64,000 nt of DNA from Aureimonas ureilytica (GTDB taxonomy: Bacteria > Pseudomonadota > Alphaproteobacteria > Rhizobiales > Rhizobiaceae). Under the pieces are notes generated by a model that had not been told where the DNA came from, searched no databases, and worked only from the letters and a program-made list of their open reading frames with translations. Positions 28,834 through 38,768 of this stretch are shown here, piece after piece. The position numbers were made by a program, and so were the translations under genes. Every line of letters starts with the position of its first letter. The stretch's first letter is position 1. Location: positions 1 to 64,000 of the forward strand of contig NZ_LDQA01000025.1 in assembly GCF_001475935.1 (NCBI RefSeq), written 5' to 3'.

Positions 28834-29823
28834 ATGGCACTTCGACTTCTTCAGGTAAAATTCGGTGGCCATCTGGCCGTGGTCGCCAGTGACGATGCGG
28901 GCGCGGCGCATGTCGTTCCTGGTTATGCCTCCGTCTACGAACTGGCCGGCGCGGCGATCCGTGAGGGCAAGAGCTTGTCCGATCTGGTCGCGCAGGCCGG
29001 GCAGGGCGAGAGTGTCGATCTCGACGCGGCGCTGGCCGAAGGGCGGATCGGTCTCCCCATCCATCATCCCGACCCCGCGCATTTCATCGTGGCCGGTACG
29101 GGCCTCACCCATCTCGGCTCGGCTGACGGCCGCGACAAGATGCACAAGTCCGCCGCGGGCGAGCATGTCACCGACTCCATGAAGATGTTCCGCATGGGTC
29201 TGGAAGGCGGCAAGCCGGCCGAGGGCGATGTCGGCGTACAGCCCGAATGGTTCTACAAGGGCGACGGCTCCTGCTTGGTCGGCCCCGGCGACCCGCTGAC
29301 CTCGCCCTCCTTTGCACTGGATGGCGGCGAGGAGCCGGAACTGGCGGGCATCTATTTGATCGGCCCGGACGGAACGCCGTTCCGCCTCGGCTTCTGCCTT
29401 GCCAACGAGTTTTCGGACCATGTGACCGAGCGCGGCAACTATCTCTGGCTCGCCCATTCCAAGCTGCGCGAAGCCTCGCTCGGCCCGGAGCTTCTGGTCG
29501 GCGAATTGCCGGAGAGCGTCGAGGGCACCTCGCGTATCCTACGCGGCGACGAGGTCATCTTCGACAAGCCCTTCCTGTCGGGCGAGGCGAACATGTCGCA
29601 TTCGATCCGCAATCTGGAACATCACCATTTCAAGTATGATCTGTTCCGCCGCCCCGGCGACTTGCATGTCCATTTCTTCGGAACGGCCACGCTGTCGGTG
29701 ACGCATGGCGTCAAGACCGAGAATGGAGACCGCTTCGAGATCGACGCGCGCCCGTTCCGCCTGCCGCTGGTCAATACGCTGGCGAGCGCCAGCGAGACGC
29801 CGGTTTCGGTCAAGGCGCTTTGA
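28834..29823 (+). CDS. gguC: AraD1/GguC-family protein, probable L-2-keto-3-deoxyarabonate dehydratase
   Basis: A 329-residue protein of the GguC/AraD1 family within the fumarylacetoacetate-hydrolase-like superfamily. I place the start at the ATG at 28834 (MALRLLQVKFGG), although the frame is open further upstream. Visible stretches are GTGLTHLGSADGRDKMH, PEWFYKGDGS, FLSGEANMSHSIRNLEHHHFKYD and DLHVHFFGTATLS; the acidic and His residues there fit metal binding. The family is proposed to dehydrate L-2-keto-3-deoxyarabonate to alpha-ketoglutarate semialdehyde. The next gene starts 10 bp after its stop and encodes the first enzyme of the same pathway. Confidence 0.85.
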   Translation: MALRLLQVKFGGHLAVVASDDAGAAHVVPGYASVYELAGAAIREGKSLSDLVAQAGQGESVDLDAALAEGRIGLPIHHPDPAHFIVAGTGLTHLGSADGRDKMHKSAAGEHVTDSMKMFRMGLEGGKPAEGDVGVQPEWFYKGDGSCLVGPGDPLTSPSFALDGGEEPELAGIYLIGPDGTPFRLGFCLANEFSDHVTERGNYLWLAHSKLREASLGPELLVGELPESVEGTSRILRGDEVIFDKPFLSGEANMSHSIRNLEHHHFKYDLFRRPGDLHVHFFGTATLSVTHGVKTENGDRFEIDARPFRLPLVNTLASASETPVSVKAL

Positions 29824-29833
29824 GGGTCGCAGG

Positions 29834-30763
29834 ATGACGCTTCGTACCGCCATTGTCGGCCTCGGCAAGATCGCACGGGATCAGCATGTTCCCTCCATCG
29901 CCAAGGTGGAGGGCGTCGATCTCGTCGCCATCGCCAGCCGCAACGCCTCCCTGGACGGACTGCCGTCGTTTTCGGACGTGAATGAACTTCTGGCGGCGGT
30001 CGGCGACGATGTGGACGCCGTGTCCCTTTGCACACCGCCGCAGGGACGCCATGCGCAGGCCGAGGCCGCCTTGCGCGCCGGCAAGCATGTGATGCTCGAG
30101 AAGCCGCCGGGTGCGACGGTGAGCGAGATCGCGCCGCTCGTGTCTCTGGCCAAGGAAAAGGGCGTCACGCTTTTTGCCACATGGCATTCGCGCTACGCTT
30201 CGGCCGTGGAGCCCGCGCGTGCTTTCCTCGCGGACGCCGGCATTCGCTCGGTTCATGTCGAGTGGAAGGAAGATGTCCGCAAGTGGCACCCGAACCAGGA
30301 TTGGATCTGGCAGCCGGGCGGCCTCGGCGTATTCGACCCCGGCATCAATGCGCTGTCGATCGTCACGGCCATTCTGCCGCGCCCGATCTTCCTTCTGCGC
30401 TCGGACCTGTTCTTCCCGGAAAACCGCGCCGCGCCGATCGCGGCCGATCTGGAATTCACCGACGCGCTGGGGACGCCGGTTCGCGCGGAGTTCGACTGGC
30501 GCGAGACGGGCGGCGAGACCTGGAGCATCCATGTCGAGACCGACATGGGCAAGCTCAGCCTGCGCGAGGGCGGCAAGAAGCTCTTCATCGATGATGTCCT
30601 GAACGTGGACGAGCCCGATCAGGAATATGTCGGCCTGTATCGCCGCTTTGTCGAACTGACGAAGACGGGCGCGCTGGATGTCGATTTATCGCCGCTGCAG
30701 CACGTCGCCGACGCCTTCCTTCTCGGCCGCCGCCGCGCGGTCGAAGCCTTCATCGAGGAATAG
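29834..30763 (+). CDS. L-arabinose/D-galactose 1-dehydrogenase (Gfo/Idh/MocA family)
   Basis: A 309-residue NAD(P)-dependent aldose dehydrogenase that oxidises the sugar to its lactone. The ATG at 29834 follows GAGGGTCGCAGG. GLGKIA (9-14) binds the cofactor, SLCTPPQGRHA and EKPPG (89-93) are family signatures, and FATWHSRYASAVEPAR and WIWQPGGLGVFDPGINALSIV read very like the Azospirillum L-arabinose 1-dehydrogenase and the Pseudomonas galactose dehydrogenase, compared from memory. Such enzymes accept both sugars, which fits an operon holding both arabinose and galactose branch genes. Confidence 0.88.
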   Translation: MTLRTAIVGLGKIARDQHVPSIAKVEGVDLVAIASRNASLDGLPSFSDVNELLAAVGDDVDAVSLCTPPQGRHAQAEAALRAGKHVMLEKPPGATVSEIAPLVSLAKEKGVTLFATWHSRYASAVEPARAFLADAGIRSVHVEWKEDVRKWHPNQDWIWQPGGLGVFDPGINALSIVTAILPRPIFLLRSDLFFPENRAAPIAADLEFTDALGTPVRAEFDWRETGGETWSIHVETDMGKLSLREGGKKLFIDDVLNVDEPDQEYVGLYRRFVELTKTGALDVDLSPLQHVADAFLLGRRRAVEAFIEE

Positions 30764-30767
30764 GGCG

Positions 30768-31841
30768 ATGGCGGTCGGCATTTCACGGAATTCGTTCGGG
30801 AAGCTCGCCTCGGGCGAAGAGGTCGAGATCGTCACGCTGCGTGCGGGTGACGGGCTCGAGGCCTCGGTCCTCACTTATGGCGCGACGCTTCAGGCGCTCA
30901 AGGTGCCGGACCGGAACGGGCATGTCGCGGACATCCTTCTCGGTCATGACGATCTGGCCGGCTATGTCGATCATCGCAGCTTCTTCGGTGCCACGATCGG
31001 TCGTTATGCCAATCGTATCGCGGGCGGGCGCTTCGAGTTGGACGGTGAGGCTTTCGAGGTCGCGCCCAATGACGGTGCCAATGCGCTCCATGGCGGCGAG
31101 CATGGTTTCGATCGCCATCTTTGGACGATCGACGCGATCGGCGATGGCGAGGTGCCCTTCGTCATTCTTAGTCGGCATAGCGCGGACGGCGAAGGCGGCT
31201 TTCCCGGCGCTCTCGACGTTCATGTGACCTACCGGCTCCGCGCCAACGCGCTGGAGATTGACCTGCGCGCCGTGAATGGCGATAGGCCGACGGTCGTGAA
31301 CCTCACCAACCACGCCTATTTCAATCTCGGCGGCGCGTTGGAGCCGGTAGACATCCTGTCGCATGACCTGCGCATTGCGGCGGAACGTTACCTGCCGATC
31401 GATAGTGGATCGATCCCGGAGGGCGGCCCACTGCCGGTGGCTGGAACGCCCTTCGACTTCCGCGAGATGCGAGCGATCGGCGCGCGCATTCGCGAGGCGC
31501 ATCCGCAGATCCTGACGGGGCGTGGCTACGACCACAATTACTGCCTGGATGGCCGCGAAAGCGCCGAGGGTCGCCATCTGGCGGCCCGTGTCGAGGACAA
31601 GGCGTCGGGCCGCGCCATGGAACTGTGGACCGACCAGCCGGGCGTGCAGTTCTATTCCGGCAACTTCCTGAACGGGACGATATCGGGCAAGAACGGCCGG
31701 TCCTACCGCATGGGCGATGCCTTCTGCCTGGAGCCGCAACTCTATCCCGACACGCCGAACCGGCCCGATTTTCCGTCGGCGCGTCTCGATGCGGGGGCGA
31801 CCTATCGCCACCGCTCCGCTTTTCAGTTTTCGACGATTTGA
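30768..31841 (+). CDS. galM: Aldose 1-epimerase
   Basis: A 357-residue mutarotase that equilibrates the anomers of galactose or arabinose before the dehydrogenase. The ATG at 30768 lies 4 bp after the previous stop. Family stretches are GATIGRYANRIAGG, DGANALHGG, VVNLTNHAYFNLGG with the catalytic His, GYDHNYCLDG, and MELWTDQPGVQFYSGNFL, with the catalytic Glu near the end in CLEPQLYPD. The length is normal for GalM. Confidence 0.93.
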   Translation: MAVGISRNSFGKLASGEEVEIVTLRAGDGLEASVLTYGATLQALKVPDRNGHVADILLGHDDLAGYVDHRSFFGATIGRYANRIAGGRFELDGEAFEVAPNDGANALHGGEHGFDRHLWTIDAIGDGEVPFVILSRHSADGEGGFPGALDVHVTYRLRANALEIDLRAVNGDRPTVVNLTNHAYFNLGGALEPVDILSHDLRIAAERYLPIDSGSIPEGGPLPVAGTPFDFREMRAIGARIREAHPQILTGRGYDHNYCLDGRESAEGRHLAARVEDKASGRAMELWTDQPGVQFYSGNFLNGTISGKNGRSYRMGDAFCLEPQLYPDTPNRPDFPSARLDAGATYRHRSAFQFSTI

Positions 31842-31907
31842 CCGCAGCGCTCGTCCATGCCCAAAGCATACGAGCGTCGGCCTGACACAGACCAGGGGAA
31901 AGACCCA

Positions 31908-33740
31908 ATGAGCAGCGAACTCACCAGCCCCAACGGCGGCGCCGCACACGGGCGCGCCCACACCAAGCTCCGCTCGCGCGCCTGGTTCGACAATCCCGAA
32001 AACGCCGACATGACGGCGCTCTATCTCGAGCGCTACATGAATTTCGGCCTGAGCCAGGAAGAGCTTCAGTCCGGCCGCCCGATCATCGGCATCGCGCAGA
32101 CGGGCTCGGATCTGAGCCCCTGCAATCGCCACCATCTGGAACTCGCCAACCGCCTGCGCGAGGGTATTCGAGAGGCCGGCGGCATCGCGATTGAATTCCC
32201 GGTTCATCCGATTCAGGAAACCGGCAAGCGCCCGACGGCGGGTCTCGACCGCAACCTCGCCTATCTCGGCCTGGTCGAGGTGCTTTACGGCTATCCGCTC
32301 GACGGCGTCGTGCTCACCATCGGCTGCGACAAGACCACGCCTGCTTGCCTCATGGCGGCGGCGACCGTCAATATTCCGGCGATCGCGCTTTCGGTCGGCC
32401 CCATGCTGAACGGCTGGTTCCGCGGCCAGCGCACGGGCTCGGGCACGATCGTCTGGAAGGCCCGCGAACTGATGGCCAAGGGCGAGATCGACTATGCGGG
32501 CTTCGTGAAGCTCGTCGCCTCGTCCGCGCCGTCCACCGGCTATTGCAACACGATGGGCACGGCCACCACGATGAACTCGCTTGCCGAGGCGCTGGGAATG
32601 CAGCTGCCCGGCTCGGCGGCGATCCCCGCACCCTATCGCGACCGCCAGGAAGTGTCCTACCGCACGGGCCTTCGCATCGTGGACATGGTGCGCGAGGATC
32701 TGAAGCCGTCCGACATCCTGACCAAGGACGCCTTTATCAACGCCATCCGCGTCAACTCGGCCATCGGCGGCTCGACCAACGCGCCGATCCATCTCAACGC
32801 CTTGGCCCGCCATATCGGCGTCGAGCTGACGGTGGACGACTGGCAGGAGTTCGGCCAGGACATCCCGCTGCTGGTCAATCTCCAGCCGGCCGGTGAATAT
32901 CTGGGCGAGGACTACTACCATGCCGGCGGCGTGCCGGCGGTGGTCAATCAGCTCATGACCCAAGGGCTGATCAAGGAAGACGCACTGACCGTCAACGGCC
33001 GCACCATTGGCGAAAATTGCCGTGGCGCGATCATCGAAGACGAGAACGTCATCAAGACCTATGACAAGCCGCTGAAGGAAAAGGCCGGCTTCCTGGTTCT
33101 GAAGGGCAATCTCTTCTCCTCGGCGATCATGAAGACCTCGGTCATCAGCCCCGAGTTCCGCGATCGCTACCTGAACAATCCGAACGACCCCAACGCCTTC
33201 GAAGGCAAGGCCGTCGTGTTCGATGGTCCGGAGGACTATCACCACCGGATCGACGATCCCGCGCTCGGCATCGACGAGAACACGGTTCTCTTCATGCGCG
33301 GCGCCGGCCCGATCGGCTATCCCGGCGCGGCCGAGGTCGTGAACATGCGCGCGCCCGACTACCTCATCAAGAAGGGCGTCACCTCGCTTGCCTGCATCGG
33401 CGACGGCCGTCAGTCCGGCACGTCGGGCTCGCCCTCGATCCTCAACGCTTCGCCCGAAGCGGCGGCGGGTGGCAATCTCGCGGTGCTCAAGACCGGGGAC
33501 CGGGTGCGCATCGATCTGGGACGCGGCACGGCCAATATCCTCATCTCCGACGACGAGCTGGCCGAGCGCCGCGCGGCGTTGAAGGCCGAGGGCGGCTACA
33601 AGTACCCGGACCACCAGACCCCCTGGCAGGAGATTCAGCGCACGCTGGTCGGTCAGATGGAGACTGGCGCGGTGCTCGAAAACGCGGTGCAATACCAGCG
33701 ACTCGCGCAGACGCGCGGCGTGCCCCGCGATAACCACTAA
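31908..33740 (+). CDS. IlvD/Edd-family sugar-acid dehydratase (L-arabonate / D-xylonate / D-galactonate type)
   Basis: A 610-residue [2Fe-2S] dehydratase that turns an aldonate into its 2-keto-3-deoxy acid. The ATG at 31908 follows AGGGGAAAG. Cluster ligands C72 (SPCNRHH), C140 (GCDKTTPA) and C213 (GYCNTMGTA), and K142, which should be carbamylated for Mg2+, sit 13 places after those of the Rhizobium L-arabinonate dehydratase. The sequence is also very close to Caulobacter xylonate dehydratase XylD. Operon context favours L-arabonate, possibly with D-galactonate; xylonate is the alternative. Confidence 0.9.
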   Translation: MSSELTSPNGGAAHGRAHTKLRSRAWFDNPENADMTALYLERYMNFGLSQEELQSGRPIIGIAQTGSDLSPCNRHHLELANRLREGIREAGGIAIEFPVHPIQETGKRPTAGLDRNLAYLGLVEVLYGYPLDGVVLTIGCDKTTPACLMAAATVNIPAIALSVGPMLNGWFRGQRTGSGTIVWKARELMAKGEIDYAGFVKLVASSAPSTGYCNTMGTATTMNSLAEALGMQLPGSAAIPAPYRDRQEVSYRTGLRIVDMVREDLKPSDILTKDAFINAIRVNSAIGGSTNAPIHLNALARHIGVELTVDDWQEFGQDIPLLVNLQPAGEYLGEDYYHAGGVPAVVNQLMTQGLIKEDALTVNGRTIGENCRGAIIEDENVIKTYDKPLKEKAGFLVLKGNLFSSAIMKTSVISPEFRDRYLNNPNDPNAFEGKAVVFDGPEDYHHRIDDPALGIDENTVLFMRGAGPIGYPGAAEVVNMRAPDYLIKKGVTSLACIGDGRQSGTSGSPSILNASPEAAAGGNLAVLKTGDRVRIDLGRGTANILISDDELAERRAALKAEGGYKYPDHQTPWQEIQRTLVGQMETGAVLENAVQYQRLAQTRGVPRDNH

Positions 33741-33771
33741 GCGGCGCACGGAATATGAGAGGGCTTGCGGC

Positions 33772-34650
33772 TTGAGCGATATCGCCATCGAGATCCTGTC
33801 GGATCAATCCTGCCATCTGGGCGAGGGGCCGTGCTACGACGGCCGCACCAACACCGCCTGGTGGTTCGACATTCTCGAAAGCAAACTGTTCGAGGCGCGG
33901 CTCTCCGCCGGTTCCGTGACCGTCCATGATCTGCCGTCGATGGGGAGCGTCATCGCACCCATCGACGCTCGGCGTCATCTGGTGGCGACCGCCGATGGGC
34001 TTTTCGTGCGCGATGCCGCAAGCGGGCGCATGGAACTGCATACGCCGCTGGAATCCGACAATCCGGCCACCCGCTCCAACGATGGCCGGGTGCATCCCGC
34101 CGGCGCGCTCTGGATCGGTACGATGGGGCGTCGCGCCGAAGAGGGCGCGGGCGCGATCTACTGGTTCCGGGATGGCGAGGTTCGCAAGCTCTATTCCGAG
34201 ATCACCATTCCGAACGGCATCTGCTTCTCGCCGGACGGGCGCTTCGGCTATTTCACCGATACCCATGCCGGCATCTATCACCGCGTGCCGCTCGACCCGG
34301 ACACCGGCCTACCGATCGGCCAACCATCGATTCTTTACGATCATCGCGGCGGCGAAGGCGGCCTCGATGGCGCGGTCGTGGATGCCGAAGGTCTGATCTG
34401 GAGCGCGCGCTGGGGTGCCTCCTGCATCGACGTCTATACGCCGGAAGGCGACCGGGTGCGCACGATCCGCGTGCCGGCGACGCGCCCGAGCTGCCCGGCA
34501 TTCATCGGTCCCGATCTCGATCGCCTCCTGGTGACGACGGCCCGAGAGGGCATGAGCGAAGCCGATCTTCAGGCCGATCCCAAGGCCGGCATGACGCTCG
34601 TCCTCGATGTCAACGCACGCGGAATTCCTGATCCGCTGGTTCGGATTTGA
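33772..34650 (+). CDS. SMP-30/gluconolactonase-family sugar lactonase
   Basis: A 292-residue six-bladed propeller lactonase that opens the sugar lactone made by the 1-dehydrogenase. It seems to start with TTG at 33772, with GAGAGGG upstream. Family features are CHLGEGPCYDG with the metal Glu, SNDGRVHPAGALWIGTMG, ITIPNGICFSPDG with the Asn ligand, and GGLDGAVVDAEGLIWSARWG with the Asp. It should act on L-arabino-gamma-lactone and/or D-galactonolactone. Confidence 0.88.
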   Translation: MSDIAIEILSDQSCHLGEGPCYDGRTNTAWWFDILESKLFEARLSAGSVTVHDLPSMGSVIAPIDARRHLVATADGLFVRDAASGRMELHTPLESDNPATRSNDGRVHPAGALWIGTMGRRAEEGAGAIYWFRDGEVRKLYSEITIPNGICFSPDGRFGYFTDTHAGIYHRVPLDPDTGLPIGQPSILYDHRGGEGGLDGAVVDAEGLIWSARWGASCIDVYTPEGDRVRTIRVPATRPSCPAFIGPDLDRLLVTTAREGMSEADLQADPKAGMTLVLDVNARGIPDPLVRI

Positions 34651-34652
34651 TC

Positions 34653-35570
34653 ATGCTGCCGACTTATGCCGCCGTCGATTGGGGCACCACGTCGTTTCGC
34701 GCGTGGGCCATCGATGGCAACGGGAATGTTCTCAACGAGACGCGCGCGCGAGACGGGTTGACGACAGCCGCCGAGCGGGGCTTCGAAACGGTGCTCGAGC
34801 AGCATCTGTCCGAGCTCGGTCTCGGCCCCGATGCGCCCGCCGTTTTGTGTGGAATGGTGGGCTCGCGCGCCGGCTGGGTGGAAGCCGCCTATCTCGAAAC
34901 GCCGCTGGAACTCGGCGACCTCGGCGCGCGCGCGATCAAGGTTCCGGGGATCGCGCGTCCGGTCTTCATCCTGCCGGGGCTGGCGCAGCGCGCCGCCTGG
35001 GAGCCCGACGTCATGCGCGGCGAGGAAACCCAGCTTCTGGGCGTCGTCGCAGAAGGCTACCGCACCGGCCTCGTTTGTATGCCCGGCACCCATTCCAAAT
35101 GGGTATCCTTGTCCGATGGGGTGATCGAAGCCTTTTCGACCTTCATGACAGGCGAATTGTTCCAGCTGCTGCGCTCGCAATCCATTCTCAAGCAGGCGGT
35201 GGACGGCGAGGGGGCGGTTGCCGCGACCCCGGCCTTTCTGGATGGTGTGCGCCGCGCTTTCGAAGCGCCGGCCTTGGCCACCAACTTCCTGTTTTCGATC
35301 CGGGCCGGCTGGCTCCTGCATGGGGCGGCGCCGACCGATCAGGCCGCGCGCCTCTCGGGCCTGTTGCTCGGTCTTGAACTCGCGGGCGCGGCAGAGCGCC
35401 ATGGCGACCTGCACGGGGCGGCCCTTCTCGCGTCCGGCCCGATCGCCGATCTTTATGTCGCCGCGTTCGAGGCCATCGGCATGGGCGCGTTCCGCCGACT
35501 GGATGCCGACTCCTGCGTGCGGCACGGGCTGGCCCAGGCCGCCATATCCCTTTTCAGCAAAGAAAGCTGA
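34653..35570 (+). CDS. dgoK: 2-dehydro-3-deoxygalactonokinase
   Basis: A 305-residue kinase of the DgoK family that phosphorylates 2-keto-3-deoxy-D-galactonate at O6. The N-terminal phosphate loop AAVDWGTTSFRAWA and the family stretches CGMVGSRAGW, FILPGLAQR, MRGEETQLLG and MPGTHSKWV are all present. The ATG at 34653 lies 2 bp after the lactonase stop, without a clear ribosome site, so translation is probably coupled. With dgoA it forms the galactose-specific lower branch. Confidence 0.92.
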   Translation: MLPTYAAVDWGTTSFRAWAIDGNGNVLNETRARDGLTTAAERGFETVLEQHLSELGLGPDAPAVLCGMVGSRAGWVEAAYLETPLELGDLGARAIKVPGIARPVFILPGLAQRAAWEPDVMRGEETQLLGVVAEGYRTGLVCMPGTHSKWVSLSDGVIEAFSTFMTGELFQLLRSQSILKQAVDGEGAVAATPAFLDGVRRAFEAPALATNFLFSIRAGWLLHGAAPTDQAARLSGLLLGLELAGAAERHGDLHGAALLASGPIADLYVAAFEAIGMGAFRRLDADSCVRHGLAQAAISLFSKES

Positions 35571-35576
35571 TCGTCC

Positions 35577-36218
35577 ATGACCGCTACCCGCATTCCCTGG
35601 CCGCAGCTTCGCCGTTCGCTCGTCGCCATTCTGCGGGGGATTCGCCCCGAAGAGACCGAAGCCATCGTCACCACGCTGATGGAGGCCGGTTTCGAGGCGA
35701 TCGAGATTCCGCTGAACTCGCCGGACGCGTTCAATTCCATCGGCAAGGCCGTGCGCCTGGGGACGGACGCGCATTACATCGGCGCCGGTACCGTTCTCTC
35801 CGTCGAGAATGTCGATCGGCTGGCCGATGTCGGCGGTCGTCTTCTGGTTTCGCCCAATGTCGATGCCGCCGTTCTCCGGCGCGCGGGCGAGCATGGCATG
35901 GTGACGATGCCGGGTGTCTTCACGCCGACCGAAGCCTTTCAGGCGCTCGCGGCCGGCGCTTCGGCGCTCAAGTTCTTCCCGGCCAATGTCCTGGGCCCGG
36001 CTGGCGTTTCGGCCGTGCGCGCCGTTCTGCCGAAGGATTGCGAAGTCGGCGTCGTCGGTGGCGTTTCCGAGAATGATTTCGAGGGTTTCGCCAAGGTCGG
36101 TGTCCGCGCCTTCGGGCTGGGCTCCTCGCTCTACAAACCTGGGATGGATATACAAGAAATACGTGCACGAGCCGATCGCACCATCTTGCTCTACGACCGC
36201 ATATTCGGTTTAGGATAA
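35577..36218 (+). CDS. dgoA: 2-dehydro-3-deoxy-6-phosphogalactonate aldolase
   Basis: A 213-residue class I aldolase of the KDPG/KDPGal family. It splits the phosphorylated acid into pyruvate and glyceraldehyde 3-phosphate. E43 (IEIPLNSP) and the Schiff-base Lys K132 (ALKFFPAN) are in place, along with GAGTVLS and SPNVDAAV. Its length is the usual 205-215. It starts 6 bp after dgoK and is the last gene of the gguC-dgoA operon; I see no strong terminator before the chvE genes. Confidence 0.93.
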   Translation: MTATRIPWPQLRRSLVAILRGIRPEETEAIVTTLMEAGFEAIEIPLNSPDAFNSIGKAVRLGTDAHYIGAGTVLSVENVDRLADVGGRLLVSPNVDAAVLRRAGEHGMVTMPGVFTPTEAFQALAAGASALKFFPANVLGPAGVSAVRAVLPKDCEVGVVGGVSENDFEGFAKVGVRAFGLGSSLYKPGMDIQEIRARADRTILLYDRIFGLG

Positions 36219-36253
36219 ATCAGGCGGCTGGAAGAATTCCGTTGTCGCTGTGG

Positions 36254-36273
36254 TGACGATCGGATAATCGTCA
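36254..36273. promoter_or_regulatory. Palindrome upstream of the first chvE gene
   Basis: TGACGAT, six bases, then ATCGTCA form a perfect 7-bp inverted repeat about 110 bp before the start codon, in the only sizeable gap between dgoA and the importer genes. It is a candidate operator; no regulator is assigned. Confidence 0.4.
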
Positions 36274-36382
36274 GACAAATTCGAATTCGGCGAGGAGAGG
36301 CCGGCTTCGAATCGGCGGCGCGGGTCAGGGCCGTGATGTCTGTGAGGGAACCGTTGCGACGGTTTCATTCGGGAGGGACAGA

Positions 36383-37447
36383 ATGAAGACGATGAAAACG
36401 CTGCTGGCTGCGGTGGCATTGGGCGCGATGGCGTTTGCGGGTGCAGCATCCGCACAGGACAAGGCCGTCGTCGGCGTGTCCATGCCGGACAAGTCTGTCG
36501 CGCGATGGATCGCCGACGGCGCCAACATGGTGAAGACGCTGAAGGACAAGGGCTACGACGCCGATCTTCAGTATGCGGAAGACGACGTCTCGACCCAGCT
36601 CTCGCAGATCGAGAACATGGTGACCAAGGGCGCGCAGGTTCTGGTGATCGCGCCGGTCGATGGCACGACCATGACCGACATTCTTCAGAAGGCCGCCGAC
36701 AGCGGCATCAAGGTCATCGCCTATGATCGCCTGATCCGCAATTCGCCGAATGTCAGCTATTATGCGACCTTCGACAATTATCAGGTCGGTGTGCTTCAGG
36801 CGACCTCGATCGTCGACGCGCTCGGGCTGAAGGACGGCAAGGGCCCCTTCAACATCGAGCTTTTCGGCGGCTCGCCGGACGATAACAACGCCTTCTTCTT
36901 CTACAATGGCGCGATGAGCGTGCTGCAGCCCTATATCGATCAGGGCAAGCTCGTGATTCCGTCGGGCCAGACCGGCATGAACGTCGTCGGCACGCTGCGC
37001 TGGGATGCGGCGACCGCACAGGCCCGTATGGACAATCTCCTGTCGGCTCACTACACCGACAAGAACGTCGATGCGGTTCTGGCTCCCAATGACGTGCTCG
37101 CCATCGGCATCATTTCGTCGCTCAAAGGCGTCGGCTATGGCTCGGGCGACAAGAAGATGCCGGTTATCACCGGTCAGGACGCCGAACTGCCGTCGGTGAA
37201 GGCCATTCTCGCCGGCAACCAGACCTCGACCATCTTCAAGGACACACGCGATCTCGCCAAGGCTGCCGTGGGCATGGTCGAAGCGACGCTCGGCGGGAAA
37301 CAGGTCGAGGTCAACGACACCAAGACCTACGACAATGGCGTCAAGATCGTCCCGGCCGAGTTGCTGAAGCCAATCCTCATCACCAAGGACAATGCGGTCA
37401 AGGTGCTGGTGGATAGCGGCTACTACACGGCTGATCAGCTGAAGTAA
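36383..37447 (+). CDS. chvE: ChvE-like sugar-binding protein, copy 1
   Basis: A 354-residue periplasmic binding protein of the multiple-sugar (ChvE/XylF) type. It has a signal peptide ([22 protein letters not shown]) and family stretches [68 protein letters not shown] and [16 protein letters not shown]. It should bind L-arabinose, galactose, xylose and related sugars for GguAB. In Agrobacterium ChvE also feeds sugar signals to VirA, which is not seen here. Ribosome site GGGAGGGACAG. A second, very similar gene follows. Confidence 0.92.
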   Translation: MKTMKTLLAAVALGAMAFAGAASAQDKAVVGVSMPDKSVARWIADGANMVKTLKDKGYDADLQYAEDDVSTQLSQIENMVTKGAQVLVIAPVDGTTMTDILQKAADSGIKVIAYDRLIRNSPNVSYYATFDNYQVGVLQATSIVDALGLKDGKGPFNIELFGGSPDDNNAFFFYNGAMSVLQPYIDQGKLVIPSGQTGMNVVGTLRWDAATAQARMDNLLSAHYTDKNVDAVLAPNDVLAIGIISSLKGVGYGSGDKKMPVITGQDAELPSVKAILAGNQTSTIFKDTRDLAKAAVGMVEATLGGKQVEVNDTKTYDNGVKIVPAELLKPILITKDNAVKVLVDSGYYTADQLK

Positions 37448-37453
37448 GCTGTC

Positions 37454-37486
37454 TGATCGGCGCCGGCTTCCCGTCTGCGCCGATCA
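37454..37486 (+). terminator. Hairpin after chvE copy 1
   Basis: A perfect 10-bp stem, TGATCGGCGC / GCGCCGATCA, begins 6 bases after the stop. It lacks a T run. It could protect the 3' end of the binding-protein message or weaken read-through to copy 2. Confidence 0.5.
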
Positions 37487-37695
37487 TGCCTTCGCCGCCT
37501 GATCGGCATGGCTCTTCGCGGGACCACGCGAATGTCCGGCGCGCAGCTGCCGCGCCGAGATCAATACGAATGTCTCCACCGAGCCCCTCAGGGATGCTGC
37601 GGCCATCGAGCGTCGCAAGCCGAAGGGCCGGGATGAGGCAGTCGCGAACTCGCACGACGGTCGAACCGGCGTGTGTTCATCAAAAGGGGAGAAGC

Positions 37696-38757
37696 ATGAA
37701 GTCTCTGAAGATTCTGGCGGCGGGCGTCGCCCTCGGTCTTACGCTGATGTCGGGCGCCTTCGCGCAGGACAAGGGTGTCGTCGGTATCGCCATGCCGACC
37801 AAGTCGTCCACCCGCTGGATCGCAGACGGCGACAACATGGTGAAAGTGCTCCAGGAGCGCGGCTACAAGACCGATCTGCAGTACGCGGAAGACGACATCC
37901 CGACCCAGCTCTCGCAGATCGAGAACATGGTCACCAAGGGCGCGAAGGTGCTCGTGATCGCGTCCATCGACGGCACGACGCTGACGGACGTCCTTCAGCA
38001 GGCGGCCGACAGCGGCATCAAGGTCATCGCCTATGACCGCCTGATCCGCAATTCGGGCAATGTCGACTACTACGCGACCTTCGACAACTTCCAGGTCGGC
38101 GTGCTCCAGGCCAGCTCGATCGTCGACTCGCTCGGTCTGAAGGACGGCAAGGGCCCCTTCAACATCGAACTCTTCGGCGGCTCGCCGGACGACAACAACG
38201 CCTTCTTCTTCTATAACGGCGCGATGAGCGTGCTTCAGCCCTATCTGGACTCGGGCAAGCTCGTGATTCCGTCGGGCCAGAAGGGCATGGACACGGTCGG
38301 CACGCTGCGTTGGGACCCCTCGGTCGCTCAGGCTCGCATGGATAACCTCCTGTCCGCCTACTACACCGACAAGAATGTCGACGCGGTTCTCTCGCCCTAT
38401 GACGGCCTGTCGATCGGCATCATCTCCTCGCTGCGCGGCGTCGGTTACGGCTCGGGCAACAAGAAGATGCCCGTCATCACCGGCCAGGACGCCGAGCTGC
38501 CTTCGGTGAAGGCGATCATCGCCGGCAACCAGACCTCGACCATCTTCAAGGACACGCGCGAGCTGGCCAAGGTCACGGTCGACATGGTGGACGCGATGGC
38601 CGCTGGTAAGGAAGTCCCGGTCAACGACACCAAAACTTATGAGAACGGCGTCAAGACCGTTCCGTCCTACCTCCTGAAGCCGGTCCTCGTCACCAAGGAC
38701 AACGTGACTCAGGCTCTGATCGACACCGGCTACTACAAGGCCGACGAGATCAAGTAA
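37696..38757 (+). CDS. chvE: ChvE-like sugar-binding protein, copy 2
   Basis: A 353-residue paralogue of the preceding protein, alignable over its full length without visible gaps in the mature part. It has its own signal peptide ([21 protein letters not shown]) and ribosome site AAGGGGAGAAG. Differences cluster near ligand loops ([12 protein letters not shown] for [21 protein letters not shown] for [18 protein letters not shown] for APNDVLAIG), so sugar preference may differ. It lies between copy 1 and the shared ATPase and permease genes. It looks like a tandem duplication, not a decayed copy, since it is fully open. Confidence 0.92.
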   Translation: MKSLKILAAGVALGLTLMSGAFAQDKGVVGIAMPTKSSTRWIADGDNMVKVLQERGYKTDLQYAEDDIPTQLSQIENMVTKGAKVLVIASIDGTTLTDVLQQAADSGIKVIAYDRLIRNSGNVDYYATFDNFQVGVLQASSIVDSLGLKDGKGPFNIELFGGSPDDNNAFFFYNGAMSVLQPYLDSGKLVIPSGQKGMDTVGTLRWDPSVAQARMDNLLSAYYTDKNVDAVLSPYDGLSIGIISSLRGVGYGSGNKKMPVITGQDAELPSVKAIIAGNQTSTIFKDTRELAKVTVDMVDAMAAGKEVPVNDTKTYENGVKTVPSYLLKPVLVTKDNVTQALIDTGYYKADEIK

Positions 38758-38768
38758 GATCGCATGCG

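Noticed and set aside
30783-33788. A 1001-codon open frame antisense to galM and the dehydratase
   Set aside because: Its protein is Arg/Val/Gly/His-rich without any domain, and the plus strand holds clear enzymes. Long antisense frames are expected in GC-rich genes with strong third-position bias.
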